DNA of 64,000 nt from Przewalskia tangutica (lineage: Eukaryota > Streptophyta > Magnoliopsida > Solanales > Solanaceae), in assembly GCA_029844215.1 (NCBI GenBank), contig JAQGDG010000258.1, positions 154,299-218,298 of the forward strand, read 5' to 3'. A program made the translations under genes and the position numbers. Below, piece after piece: positions 11,727 to 24,550 of the stretch. The notes under the pieces were generated by a model. That model worked only from the letters and a program-made list of their open reading frames with translations. It ran no database searches and was not told where the DNA came from. Each line of letters starts with the position of its first letter. Positions within the stretch are counted from its first letter, which is position 1.

Positions 11727-12040
11727 TATATACTGCCCGGCCCGTTCTCTGGGACGCGATAAAAGTCATAGTCTGCCCATACAGGTATCTTTGCTGGCCC
11801 ATTCTCGGCCTTGATCGCGATAAAGTCATATAGTGCCCCATAGCCAGTATACTGCGGCCCATCTCTCGGGACACGATAAAGTTTATATAGTATGCCTCAT
11901 AGAGGTATATCGCCTGACCATTCTCGACGCGATAAAGCTGGGCGGTAAAATCATATGAATCTGCCCGTAAAGATTATACTTCCGTCCCATTCTCTGCGGG
12001 GCGCGATAAAGTCATATAGTCTACCCATAAGGTATACTGC
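11727..12040 (-). repeat. 57-bp minisatellite array, minus orientation, about 5 copies
   Basis: Repeated ACGCGATAAAGTCATATAG, then CTGCCCATA, then GGTATACTGC; reverse complement of the array at 24551-24956. Copies are more diverged here than there. Confidence 0.75.
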
Positions 12041-12336
12041 ACCTTGGCCGAGATCACGAACCAAGAATAAGCCTCCGAAGTAGCGAGTATCTCTAGCAAA
12101 TTGACAGTTGATCCTAAGAGTGAGGACGCTAACTTTATGCATCTCTACCGCCGGTATGCAGAACTGACACCGCGAAGGAGGTCAAGACGGTCTGTACGTA
12201 TGCAAATACGTGGCCCAGAAATGCTTTGTAATGAGGAAATCATAAGTCTAAAATAAAGTGGAGACACGTGTGATAACTCAATTAACCATATTCATCGTGC
12301 CTTACTAACAATGAGAGTAAAATAAAGAGTATACTT
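11727..12336 (-). repeat. minus-strand B LTR, left visible fragment
   Basis: From about 12041 rightwards it follows the order of the minus-strand B LTR seen at 41400-41640: AAGCCTCCGA, then GATCCTAA, CGAAGGAGGTCA, TCATAAGTCTA and GTGCCTTACTAACAATGAGAG. From 11727 to about 12040 it is instead an array of the 57-bp B-LTR minisatellite in minus orientation. The LTR resumes at 21651, after the family-C cluster. Confidence 0.7.
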
Positions 12337-15300
12337 TGTTATGCCCCGTAGTCCCGAGGAGTATGTATGCGAGGGCGTGCGTGCGAGAACATTTACGAGG
12401 AAGATTGGAAAGGAAAGCTTAAGAAAGAGGCGATTTTTCCACGGAAAAGCTTTCGGTTTTGTGAAGGAAAAAGGTTCGTTAATAGGAATTCGATTCCTGT
12501 GATTTGGTAATCTTGGACTTCCTCGAATATTAGAGAATTATGGAATTTTATTTTCGAAATGGTCACGGCTGGGCCCACTCGAGAAATTCTACCGCTTTTT
12601 GTAGCCCAGCTTTGTTTTCGAGATTTTGGCCATTATGGATATTTTCTGGAAGATGTTTTATTTTGGGCTGGCAATGGCGAGGGTGACACGGTCACCCCCG
12701 CATGCAAATGGCTTAGCCGAATGGCGTTGTCTGTGCACAACTTTTGGTTAGAGTCGTTTTTTTAAATGCAACGTTTACATAACTCATGCGAAGGGAAAAT
12801 TCCGGCTATGTCTTTCTCATTTTTGCGGATTTTTCCGAGGAGGCGGAACATTTCGGGACCAACGAGGGCAGGCGGCAAGCCCTCTCGTTGTGAGTGTAAA
12901 CAGGTGAAGCGTGCATTGGGTGAAATGGGACGATGTCAGTGAAGTAGATATTTTGGTAGATATTTTGTAGGGTTTTAAGGGAAGTAGGGGACTAGGGGGC
13001 ACTTGGGCATATCTTGCCCTACACTTCACTTGTGTAACACAGCTCAAACATCTTCGCCATTGGTTGGCCTTGGCTTCAGTATAAATACCCTGCTCGTGAT
13101 GAATTCTTGCATCCGTTCCTAAATGTTTCCTGTAAAATCCTCTCCCCATCCGCGTATTGAGTTCGGCCATGTTCTCACACCCAGTGGCCGAGACACCCCT
13201 CTGGAAGTCTTGGCAATGGAAGTAGTGCCCACTCACCAGAGTTCTTTAGTCGTGGGGGTACCTCTTTCAAGCCTAGGTTGTTTCAGTGATAATACCTTTG
13301 TTGTCATGTATAGAAATACTCTCCTAGTATTGTTATAATGTCCAAATACTAGCCCCAAATACTCTTGTAGTATTCCCAAGCAAGGTTACACTTATACAAA
13401 AGCCTAGAAAATACTATTATATTTCCCGCTACCACAAAACCAAAACCACTGAGAAAATCTCATGAGTCAGATTTGGAGTATTGTGTAGAAGTTAGTTAGA
13501 AACTTCTAAGAATTGGTTTAGAGCCGGAGTTGGAGCGCTATTTCGGAGTTGGAGCTAAAACTTTGCTAAGGATCGACATTAAACCTCGGATAATTATGGA
13601 GCTTATGCGGTAACTATCTCTGTCACCCTTTTGTAATTGGATATTACATGTCAGTGAATATATAGTTAAAGTATACTATATATATATATAATGAACATAG
13701 CTGTGGCAATGTCCTTGGACTTAAGCTGAAGAAGCTGACTGCAATTAGGGTGTATTCTGATGAACATCAATAGTAATCTTAGTGGAGTAAGAATTGTACA
13801 GATTAGGGTTGGATGTATAACCACTGTGGTTGGCAGTAATGAAAGCCTCGATATAGGAGGAGGTTTCTTATTTGTTGCGAGAAGTCTTTGCGAATTTTAG
13901 GTAGAATGTTCTCGATGAGATCTAAATGTTAATAAGCGCCTTGTGGCCTTATAGGTTGATGTACTACGTGTGGCGCGATCGTGGCTTAAGATTTTAGAAG
14001 CGTTTGGAAGGAGGTTTTCGTTAATGTAGTCGATACTCGTCGCGAGGTATGTGAACCTCTTAGATCTCTTTAGCATGATATGTGTGAACTATGTTTGGAA
14101 ATGGTCACGTGCTAAATGTGTTTGAGTGGTTTAAAACATAAAGTGTTATAACGGCTTTATGGGAAGTTTGGTTATAACGACTTTATGTTAGTAAGAAAAT
14201 ACATGTGGTTTTAAAAGGTAAGCTGATTTGAACTATAAGCGGCTTGTTATATGATAAGAAAGAACTTGAAGTATTTCAAAGATTTTGAATCATTTTGAAA
14301 GAAGTAATACTTGGTGTTTGAAAACTTAAGAGTTATACTAGCTTTATGGGAAGTTAGGTATAACGGCTTAAGAATCTTTCTTGATTTGAAATCGGAATGT
14401 GTATCGACAAACCAACTGCGAGCGTTAATAAAAGGAAATGTTTTGAATAATTAAGTATTATTAAAACCGGTAGAAACTTCCATCTGCATAGAAGCTAAGA
14501 TGAGACAAAATGATATTTCCTAGATCATATTCATGTAATAAGATTGTTATAAACAAGAATATCCTACTCATATAAGGCTTATGTTTCTCAGTTGTTTAAA
14601 GAGAATTATATTCTTAAATGAATAAGACTATGAACACGAAACCTTTCTAAAATAAGAAAGCGTGAACATTTGAAATTAGGCAAACTTGGGCGTTTGGAAA
14701 ATAATGTTGTTACTTGATTTTACAAAGGTAAGTTTTAGTTTTCTTAAAAGGGCAGTCACTCTATTTTATACTCACGAGGACTATCTGATGTGAAGCAGAT
14801 TCTTTTTTAGATTTTAGCAGGCATGTGTGAAGTACTTTGGGGATAGATGCGTAGAGAAGTAGAAAGTACCTTGTGTGAATAACTTGATTGTATTGGTTTG
14901 TGATAGCCTTGTAATACTTTCTTGTTGCTTTGATAAGTAAGCGTGTTGTGATGAGATCGTGTGTTAGTATCTTGTGATGTTTGTGTAAGGGTTTCCACTT
15001 GATTGTGCTTATTAACTATCGGTCGTTATTGTGGCCGTCTCGAGATGAAAGGTGTAGTGTTATGTTTGCCTTGCTCCGATGCGGGGTGACTCGTGATGCA
15101 GGACCGTGATTGAGAATACCTCATGCGGGTCTGAGGGCCTATCGGGCTACGAGAGTTCGAGTTAGTGTCGTCCTTTATGGGCATGCGGTCCTTGTGGCGA
15201 GCGGACTCGAAAGTCGGGGCGATGAGGAGTAGCTACCCGATGTTTGGTGGGAATAGCGGTTGTGGTGAGATTGGCCTATGCGGGTGCGGGGAAGTTAGGC

Positions 15301-15580
15301 CCGGGTTTAGTTGACCGCTGAGTTCGGGCAAGTGGCGTTGATCATGGTCGGTCGATGAAGCGATCTGTTCTTGATGACGCTTGTTGCGTGTTGATGTTAG
15401 TAGTAAGGCTATGTGAGGTTGCTACCTACGATTTTATTAGGACACGATGGACACGGTGTTCATATGTATTCCTTTGGAGTTTGTATCGAGCGGGCTAGGA
15501 AGGTATTCCGCAGACACGATTGATGTTGTGGGCGTGAGACCCGTTGTTAAATTGAGTGATGACTTGAGTGTGAGTCGACT
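12337..15580 (+). repeat. family-C LTR copy 1, 3' end deleted
   Basis: The first 400 bp resemble the head of family B (KB-scale order: GGAAAGGAAA, AAAGGTTCGTTAATAGGAATT, GTGACACGGTCACC). From about 12731 (TGTGCACAAC) it follows the A-like body. TATA box at 13080. It lacks the last 500-600 bp seen in copies 2 and 3 (the part from TTATCATACATGTCTCC onward) and runs into integrase sequence at about 15581. Confidence 0.8.
13080..13087 (+). promoter_or_regulatory. LTR TATA box
   Basis: TATAAATA followed by CCC, position-equivalent to other LTR TATA boxes here. Confidence 0.65.
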
Positions 15581-15899
15581 TGTATGGCGCCTTATTTGTG
15601 CAAGCTTGTCGATTGGTTCGATGTTGCGAGTTGATAGTTATTGAGCTTGTTCATTTGTGGATAGTCTACTTGTCTTTATATACGATCGTTACTTTGTCTC
15701 TTCTCTGGTGCGTTAATGTAGCGAGGATGCAAAGTGACAAAAGTGGCAAAAGTAGTATTATTTGTGGCGATGTAGAGGTGTTTCCTCGTGACTTAGATGT
15801 AAGTTTTCGCGCAGTGTTTCCGCCACCGTAAGCGGGATTGTTTCGTAAGTATAGTGAGTGAAGACTATCACCGCACGTGTTCGCTTGGAGACTTGAAGG
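15581..15899 (+). pseudogene. integrase C-terminal remnant plus 3' end of internal region
   Basis: Starts with ATGGCGCCTTAT at the deletion junction, the same bases as in the integrase at about 37950. It then has TGCAAGCTTGTCGATTGGTT, aligned with the RSPIGWFDV-type stretch of the pol polyprotein near 37990. The rest is noncoding 3' sequence up to the hairpin. All upstream gag-pol is missing. Confidence 0.65.
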
Positions 15900-15916
15900 A
15901 ACATTCGACGAATGTT
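15900..15916 (+). other. inverted repeat abutting polypurine tract
   Basis: AACATTCG, one base, CGAATGTT: perfect 8-bp arms. Confidence 0.7.
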
Positions 15917-15919
15917 TCT

Positions 15920-15928
15920 AAGGAAGAA
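15920..15928 (+). other. polypurine tract
   Basis: AAGGAAGAA directly before the LTR start TGTTATACCC. Confidence 0.7.
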
Positions 15929-16231
15929 TGTTATACCCGTAGTTCGTGGTACGATGCGAGGACGTGCATGCGAGAATACGGCTGCAAAGATTGGAAAGCG
16001 AAGAAAGAGGTGAATTTTCCACAAAAGTTTCCTGGTTTTGTGAAGGAAAAAGGTTCGTTAACGGGAATTGATTCTCATATTTGGTTTTGGACTTAGATTA
16101 TATTAATTATGGAATTTTATTTTCTGAATGGTCACTGGGCCCACTGAGAAATTTACGCTTTTGGGCCCGCTTGATTTTGAGATTTTGGTCGTTATAGATA
16201 TTTTCTAAGACAAATATTTTGATTTAATGGT

Positions 16232-16247
16232 GGCGACACGTGTCACC
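16232..16247. promoter_or_regulatory. GGTGACAC-type palindrome with CACGTG core
   Basis: GGCGACACGTGTCACC, a near-perfect 16-nt palindrome with a G-box core. Counterparts lie in all LTR families of the window. A transcription-factor site is possible but not shown. Confidence 0.55.
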
Positions 16248-16577
16248 CCACGTGGCACCTTTCAAATAAATATGTTTGTGCACAACACGCTGCTAGAGTC
16301 GCTTTTTAAACGCTTTTACAACTTTCGTAGGAATTTCCGCCATGTCATTTAGTATTTTTCGGATTTTCCGGAGATCTAACATTTTGGACCAACGAGAGGC
16401 TGCACTTGCACCTCTCATCAAAGGGCATGGGGCGCATACGGACGATTTTGGAAGTGCATGGGAGATATTTTTGGTAGATATTTTGTGTGCAAGCTGGCCA
16501 GTACACTTGGGTGAATCTCGCCCTACACTCTGCCTAACACTGTGTAATCATCGCCATTGGTTGGCTTTCACTTGACC

Positions 16578-16585
16578 TATAAATA
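16578..16585 (+). promoter_or_regulatory. LTR TATA box
   Basis: TATAAATA in CCTATAAATACC, about 650 bp into the LTR. Confidence 0.7.
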
Positions 16586-19438
16586 CCTCCCTTTGAAGAC
16601 TAATTCATTCACAAAATGCCTAAGTCTCGAGAGCCTTCCTCCCTTTTCGAGCCCTCGCCGAGTTCCCCACTAGTGGGGTAGGCCGAGGGCAGCCACCCCT
16701 CCTTTGTGGGTGTGGCCGGGTACCCCTAGCCTAGTTGCTCGTATAATACCCCCTTTGTGGTATAGAAATACTCTCAAGTATTGTTATAATGCCCAAATTA
16801 CCTTAGCCTTATACCTTGTTGTATTCTAAGGTTATACCTTTCAAAAGCCCGCTTATACTATTATACTTCCCGTACCACAAAACCGAAACTGGAAATTTCC
16901 ATAGTCCGCCGGAGTATTGTGTGTTGGTTAGAACTTCTGGCGGTGGTTTAGAGCGTCGAGCGCCTGAGTTCGAGCTAAAACTTTGCTAAGGATCGACATT
17001 AAACTCTGATAATTACGGGCTTATCGAGGTAATTATCGTGTCCCCTATTGTAATTGGAAATTACATGTTGTTAGATTATATAGTAGTATACTATATATAG
17101 TATCGAATCGTAATTACATGCGAGTATCAGACAGACTTGTGTAGTAGATCACGGAGTAGAATCGTACCGCTAGGGTTGGATTTATAACCCCTCGTTGGCT
17201 TCGCAGCCTCGTTAGAGAGGAGGTTTCACGTGTTGGGAGAGTCATTGTCGAATTTTAGGTAGAATGTTCTACGATAAGATCTAGACGTTAATACACTTGT
17301 GGCCTTACAGTCAAGACTACGCGTGGCGCGTTACTTGGCTTACGAGTAGCCGACGGCGAGGTACTGAGCATTTTGCTATTAGTCGATAATCGTCGCGAGG
17401 TATGTGAACCTCTTCCTATCTCTTCTACATGATATGTGTAAACTATGTAGTACTGCAGACGCATACGTACAAATGTATTCGATTGATTTAAACATAAAAG
17501 TGTTATAACGCATGGGAAGTTGGTTATAACAATTATGTAGATAAGAAACACTTGTGGTTTTAAAAGGTAAATGATTTGTTTATAATCGTTGATGTGTGAT
17601 CATAAAGAATTGAAGTATTTCAAAAGATTTCAAATCGTTTTGAAGAGAAGTAATACTTGGTTTTGAGAACTTAAGAGTTATACTAGCTTTATGGGAAGTT
17701 AGGTATAACTGCTTAGAACGCTTCTCGATTTTGGAAATCGTGACGTATCGACAAACCACCGCAGTTGCTAATAAAGCGAAATATTTTGAATAATTAAGTA
17801 TTATTAAAACCGGAGAAACTTCCATCCGCATGTAAGCTAAGACGAGACAAAATGATATTTCTAGATCATAGGCTCAGTAATAAGATTGTTATAAACAAGA
17901 ATATCCTACTACATATAAGGCTTATGTTTCTCCGATTGTTTAAAAGAGAATTATATTCTAATTGAATAAGACTATGAACTACTAAACCTTTCTAAAATGA
18001 GAAACTCAACATTGGAAATTAGGCAAACTTGATCATTGGAAAAGAATGTTGCTACTTGATTTTACAAAGAGAAGTAATTGATTTACTTTAAAAGGATAGT
18101 CACTCTATTTTATACTACGGTATCGCGTGACATCGTAAAGTAACGTATCTTTTAAAGAGTTGATGTATGAAGTACTTTGGGGATAAAAACCGATTTTGTT
18201 AACTATATAGAGGCGTACCTTGTGTGAACAACTTGATTGTATTGTTTGTGATAGCCTTGAAATACTTTCTTGATTGCGCTGATAAGTAAACGTGTTGGGA
18301 TGCTACGCAGTTAGCATCTGCGGATGTTTGCGTGAAGCGGTTTCTCGATTGTGCTTATTAACTATCGCCGTTATGATAGTATTGCGGGCATTCATCTCGA
18401 GATGATTCCGGGTTAAGCCGCCCGACGCGCGGGTAGATCAGCGTCGACGGACCCATGATTCGAGAATACCTCACGCAGTCCCGGACGGCGCGGAACTACG
18501 AGAGTTCCGTGTTAGTGACGCCCCTTACGGGTACGCGGCCGCGTGGCGGCGGGCGAAGTCGTGACGACGCCGGAGTAGCACCACCGACGCGGATGCCACG
18601 CCGGCCGGATGAGATTGGCCTATCGGAGTCGCGGGAAGTTCAGGACTAGACGCGCACATTAGATATCGCGCGCAAGTGGCCATTTGATCACGTGGACGGC
18701 CAGACAGATCTTACGATACGCTTCATGACCTTGTTGATGCGCAGGCGTTAGTAATCGGCTATGCCTTCGTGCTTACCCGCACGGTGTTATTATGGCACAG
18801 TGGGACTCGTGTTCATGTGTGTTCCTTGGAACTTTTATATCATAAACCGCCAAGCTGAGAATGTGTCCCACGCACGATTGATGTCATGGCGTGAGACCAC
18901 CGTTATGTTCTTTCGTGATTGACTGGCGCGAGTCCTCGACTTGATATGACCGCTTAGTTATCAGAAATCGTAGTTTGATTATCATACATGTCTCCCGCTT
19001 ATACTATTATGATTTCATTTGCAGATTTTTAGTTTCACATACTTTGCACTCAGATCGACCTCCTTCGGCCGCTCACGCCGCAGTTGAAGGTACATCGCGT
19101 TGATCCTAGCTCTCGGTCACACGGCTTGGGAAGCCCGTTTCTCGGAGGCTTATCACGGCGTAGTCCCCGTCGTAGTAAGTGTTTACATTCGTGGTTTGGC
19201 GGGCCCTACCCCGCCTATCATTGTCATATCATTCTTAAGTGTAGCCACCGTGGGCAAGGTGGTTTGTAAAAGGATTAAACCGCTCATGTAAAAGTTGTCA
19301 TTTATATATACGCCGAAGGCAAGTTTTCACGTATTATTGTTTTATACTTCGTTATCTCATATTGTTGTGTTTGTTCACCGATTACTGGATGTATGTCTAC
19401 TGGGTGCCCGGTAGCACCAACAGGCCCGCTGGTCGTGA

Positions 19439-21650
19439 AGAATGTTCTACGATGAGATCTAAATGTTAATGCGTTGCGGCCTTATAGGTTGATGTACTCA
19501 CGGTGGCGCGATCCACGCGGCTTAAGCGGTAGCCGACGGAAGTACTTGAGCGCTTTGCTACGAAGTCGATACTCGCCGCGAGGTATGCGAACCTCTTCCC
19601 ATCTCTTCTAGCATGATACGTGAACTATGTAGTGCGGTGAGCGACACGTGTGCTAAATGTGTTTGAGTGGTTTAAAACATAAAGTGTTATAAACGCTTTA
19701 TGGGAAGTTGGTTATAACAACTTTATGTTAGTAAGAAAATACATGTGGTTTTAAAAGGTAATCGATTTGAACTATAAGCCTTGTTATATGATAAGAAAGA
19801 ATCTGAAGTATTTCAAAAGATTTTTGAATCATTTTGAAAGGAGAAGTAATACTTGGTGTTTGAAAACTTAAGAGTTATACTAGCTTTATGGGAAGTTAGG
19901 TATAACGCTTAAGAATGCTTTCTTGATTTCGAAATCGTAACGTATCGACAAACCATCAGGCTGATAAAAGGAAATGTTTGGAATAATTAAGTATTATTAA
20001 AACAGAGAAACTTCCATCTGCATGGCTAAGATGAGACAAAATGATATTTCCTAGATCATGGTCATTGTAATAAGATTGTTATAAACAAGAATATCCTACT
20101 CACATATAAGGCTTATCTTTCTCAGATTGTTTAAAAGAGAATTAAATTCTTAAATGAATAAGACTATGAACTACGAAACCTTTCTAAAATAAGAAAAGAG
20201 AACATTTGAAATTAGTCAAACTTGGACGTTTGGAAAATAATGTTGTTACTTGATTTTACAAAGGTTAGAGTTTTGGTTTTCTTAAAAGGATACCACTTAT
20301 TTTATACTAGGTTTATTGTGTGACTTTTGTGAAAGATACAGATATTTTTTTAGTTTTTAATGTGTGAAGTTCTTTGGGGTTTGTTAACGGAACTTGTTAT
20401 TAGAAAGTATCTTGTGTGAATATCTTGATTGTATTGGTTTGTGATAGCCTTGTAATACTTTCTTGTTGCTTTGATAAGTAAACGTGTTAGGACGCTACGT
20501 GTGTTAGTATCTCGCGATGTTTGTGTAAGGGTTTCCTCGATTGTGCTTATTAACTATCATCGTTATGATAGTATTGTGGCATTCATCTCTTGAGATGATT
20601 CCGGTTGCTGCCCTCCGACGGGGTAGACTCGGCGATGAGGACCATGATTCGAGAATACCTCACGCGTCTCGGGGCCTATGCGAGCTACGAGAGTTCGAGT
20701 TAGCGCGTCCTTTATGGGCATGCGGTCAGGCGCATGCGCGACCGGAAGTCGGGGCGATGCGGGAGTAGCTACCCTCGATGCGGGGAATACCTCATGCGGG
20801 CGATGAGATTGGCCTATCGGAGTCGGGAAGTTCCGTGACTAGACGCGCGCATTAGATACCGCGGGCAAGTGGCCGCTTTGATCATGTAACGGCAGACAGA
20901 TCTTATAATCTGCTTTATGACCTTGTTGGTATCGGGTGTTAGTAGTCGGCTATGCCTTACTTACCCCGCATGCAGTTTTATTAGGACACGAGTGGGACCG
21001 TGTTCATGTATTCCTTCGTGCTTGTATATCATAAAGCCAGCGGTGCGGAAGGTATTCCACGCACGATTGATGTTGCGGGCGTGAGACCCATTGTTAAATT
21101 GAGTGATGACTTGAGGTGTGAGTCCCCGACTTGACATATCGCTTATTTACGGTGATCTAGTTTGGTTATCATACATGTCTCCCGCTTTGTATAGACTACT
21201 ATGATTTCATTTACGATTTATTTTTAGTTTCACATACTCGGCACTGTTGTGCGACCTCGCCCGGGCTGCGTTCATGCCGCAGTTGAGGTACATCGATCGT
21301 TGATCCTAGCTCTCGGTCACAATTCGCGTTTGGGAAGCTCCGCTTCTCCGAGGCTTATCAGCCGTATAGTCCCTCGTCGTAGTAAGTGTTTACATTCGTG
21401 GTTTGGCGGGCCCCGTCCGCCATCGTGGTCGATCATTCTTAGAGTGTAGTAATCTGTTGTGGCGTGGTTGGTAAAAGGATTGCCGCTCATTTGTAAAAGA
21501 GTTGATGGTTATATATATGCGAAAGGCAAGTTTTCACTGATTATTGTTTTATATTTCGTTATCTCGTTGTTGTTTTATGTTCACGATTACTCGATGTTGT
21601 GTCACTAGGGTGCCGGGTAAGGCACCATCGCACGCCGGTTGGTCGTGACA
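19439..21650 (+). repeat. family-C LTR copy 3, 5' part missing
   Basis: Starts abruptly with AGAATGTTCTACGATGAGATC, corresponding to about 17262 in copy 2, so the first 1.3 kb (including the TATA box) is missing. It continues through the whole 3' part to GGTCGTGACA. Confidence 0.8.
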
Positions 21651-22106
21651 ACTTTCGCATAAAAATAGGAGGCTCATGATCAAAGTAGGCCACCCGCCGT
21701 AGTATCATTAAGCAATCCTACTCCGGATTATTTTACCACAGTGCCGTATGGACCCGCATGAGGTAACTTCTCGCATACCGTATCCACCCGCATAGGTCGT
21801 GTGGACCGCATGAGGTAATTTCTCGCATAGGACGGGTTCGCCCGCGATAGACTATTTCACCCGCATAAGCCCTACGGACTCGCATGAGGTATTCCTCGCA
21901 TCATGGGTAGCAAATCCACGAAATATGCAAATGCCACAAACCCGGGGAATAACCCCGTAAGAATAACATAACCTAGCACAACCGGCTATCATACATAACA
22001 TAAGCACTACCGGCTTACCATACATAACATAAGCACCACCGGCTTATCATACATAACATAAGCAAGTTAAGAAATCCCCCTAACTTCTTATTAGCCTTAT
22101 TCATAC
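21651..22106 (-). repeat. minus-strand B LTR, second fragment
   Basis: Continues 11727-12336. It matches 41650-42190 of another minus-strand B LTR, including CATAAAAATAG, a 73-bp type minisatellite (about 21745-21905, CGCATGAGGTA...CTCGCATA) and the ACATAACATAAGCACTACCGG run. It is split from 25662 by the solo LTR. Confidence 0.8.
22102..22106. repeat. target-site duplication, left (catac)
   Basis: CATAC, repeated exactly at 25662-25666. Confidence 0.85.
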
Positions 22107-22238
22107 TGTTACACCCCGTATTTACAGGACATGTTTTAAGAACGTACGTGAGAATCCCAAATGTTAAGATTATAGACTTGTAAAAATTTATCGGAATTAT
22201 GGAATTGTCGGAAAACTAAATATTGTGATGAATGGGAG

Positions 22239-22254
22239 GGCGACACGTGTCACC
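22239..22254. promoter_or_regulatory. GGTGACAC-type palindrome with CACGTG core
   Basis: GGCGACACGTGTCACC, about 130 bp into the LTR. Confidence 0.55.
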
Positions 22255-24550
22255 CCCCCTTAAGTAGCCTTGGACGAAAAATAGCATGGCCAAAAGGGTC
22301 ATTTGGCCATTGCTAGGATGACAAAGTCTTGCAAGTTGAGGAGATTGATAATATTGACTTGGTCAATAGGACCACTTAGCTTGATATTTAAAAATGATGC
22401 ATCCAAACCACACATTTGTTTTAATCTTGACCCTCCATGTTTCTTTATAGTATCACTACTAGCAAGACAAGCTCCCACACTTAGCCAAATTTTCAAGAAA
22501 ACTTGTTCTTGCCGTTGCAAGCTCTCGGGTTCAAGGGTTTAAAAAAAAAAAAAAATTGTTTGTTGTTCTTTAAGCTCCACACTTTAAACCAAGGTTCATG
22601 AGGGTATTGTAAGGGTATCTCAATAGAAAGATCCCGGAAAATTAGCGTTTTCGTATTAGTCGCAAGGTGAAAACCTAGTTGCTTTTCTAGGTTTTGATTG
22701 GAAGATTTAAGGAAAGTGGTTTGTGACATTCTAAGGGTCTCAAGGGGCGGATTGAAGTGTCAAGAAGAGGCCCTAAGTTGCTAAGGAGCGACTTTGGATT
22801 TGAAGTTGGATTAAGACTCGTTGAGGTAACAATCTTGTTTTCTTAAAAGTGTTACAAGATTATATATTGTTGTTAGCCTTGCATTTTACTAGCATGAAGT
22901 ATATGTGTTGAAGTTTTATAAGTGTTATGGATTGTTGTAGCCTAAAATCCGAAATGACATATTAGCCATTTGAAGTTGGATTACAATTTGGTCGTATTTA
23001 GAATAGTCGCATGTTACTTACTTGAAGATTATAGTAGTTATAATCGATTGCGACTTGATATCATGTTATGCTAACAACTTGGATTGAAAGAAAATTGGAT
23101 AAGAATTGGTATTGTTGTATCCCAAGATTGCCGGATTTACACTTGTTGTTGTATTAGTTTGATATCAATTGTGGGGCGGAATTTTACACGTCTAGTAGGC
23201 GTGTAATCCCCTATTGTTAATTGCATTGTTGGGCCTTAAATGTGGCGTGCTTGGTTATTGAATTCGGCCTTGAAAAAGGTGGCGAAGTATGTAGAAACAA
23301 ATGAAGTGTTGTCCGATTTTCCGTAGAATTTAGTGACTTAGCACCTAGAATATTCTACGTTTGAAGTAAGAAGTTAATGGACGTATTATGGCCATTATAG
23401 GTTGAAGTACTAAGTATAGCGTATTCTACTTGAAGGATGGAATAACTATCAAGGTGGAAGTACTTTGGAGCATTTTGCTACTTGTCGATAATCGTCGCGA
23501 GGTATGTGAACCTCTTCCTTCTTTTGGCATGATTCTATGTATGGAATATACATGTAGTAATATTTCATGTTCTCTTCTACTCTTAGAAGTTAAGAGGTAT
23601 GTATGTGATTTACTCTATGTAAAGGTTATGTCTAGGTTATCCTAAGTTCTTACCAAGTCTTATGGGGGATGTTGGTAAGAGTCGTTAGGAGGTATTTGGA
23701 GCCAAGTTGACTCGGATAAGTTACGACACAAATGAGAATAATTATCGAACAAGCCACTGCAGCGTTAATAAAGGAAAATGTTATGACAATCAATTTTGTT
23801 AAAATGAGTAGAATTCTCCATCTACATAGAAACTAAGATAAGACAAAATTGTATTACATTTCTAGATCATGGCTACTTGAATAAGATCGTTATAAATAAG
23901 TATAACTTATTCACAACGCACCAAAGTATATGTTACTTAACTTATAAGAATTTACGTATGAAGTTTTAAGGCTATGGATCTCAAATTCTTAAAAGTTAAG
24001 AGACTTTATTTTTCAAGTTATGGGACTTGATTCTTAAAGGAAGAAATGAATAGATTTACAAGTATAGAATACTCGATTTGGAAAGACTTGATTTCTAAAG
24101 TTAAGAAACTTGTTTTCTTAAAAGTTAAGAGACTTGAAGTATTTTGAAAGCTATGTGATTTGATTTGAAAGTATAAGTCTCTTGGTTATAAAATGAATGA
24201 ATTTGTCTAAGACATAAAAGAGTTATAACGGCTTTATGGGAAGTTGGTTATAACAACTTTATGGAAGATTAAAAGAATGGTTTTCTTCAGTAATGTAAGC
24301 AAAGAAATGATTTGAAATAAAGAAGGGCAAATTGTTTTAAAGGTACCAATTGCTTAAGGTTTTTAAGAAAGAAGTCACTTGATTTAGAAGCGGTAAATGT
24401 ATTTCTAAAGAGGTATTGTGACTTGTCTTGAAGGTAGATATGACTTGATACTACGGTTGTTAGTATCTGGAAGTTTTATTTGAAAAAAGTCTTTCTAAGG
24501 AGTAGAGGTCGTAATGCGTTGCGTTAAATTCCCGGATTTTATTTATATGA

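Larger units (their letters stand above)
15929..19438 (+). repeat. family-C LTR copy 2
   Basis: A nearly complete 3510-bp LTR: B-like head to about 16275, then A-like body. TATA box at 16578-16585. It ends GGTCGTGA and lacks only the final CA, where it joins the truncated third copy. It carries two palindromes, one from each parent type (16232-16247 and a degenerate one near 16395). Confidence 0.8.
12337..21650 (+). mobile_element. rearranged family-C element cluster with three LTR copies
   Basis: Three LTR copies, one lacking its 3' end and one its 5' half, with only about 350 bp of internal sequence between the first and second. Left edge TGTTATGCCCCG at 12337; right edge GGTCGTGACA at 21650. 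The flanks TACTT (12332-12336) and ACTTT (21651-21655) look like one target-site duplication shifted by a base. Both outer flanks are minus-strand B LTR, so the cluster entered that LTR. A tandem LTR-internal-LTR-internal-LTR made by unequal recombination and then trimmed by two deletions explains it; assembly collapse is the alternative. Confidence 0.7.

Noticed and set aside
12817..13236. Minus-strand open frame of 139 codons
   Set aside because: Falls across the promoter and leader of a family-C LTR and is not open in copy 2 (about 16370-16780).
22303..22542. Possible small host gene (79 codons)
   Set aside because: Within the B solo LTR; equivalent positions in other B LTRs (30580-30770, 43790-44000) do not keep the frame.
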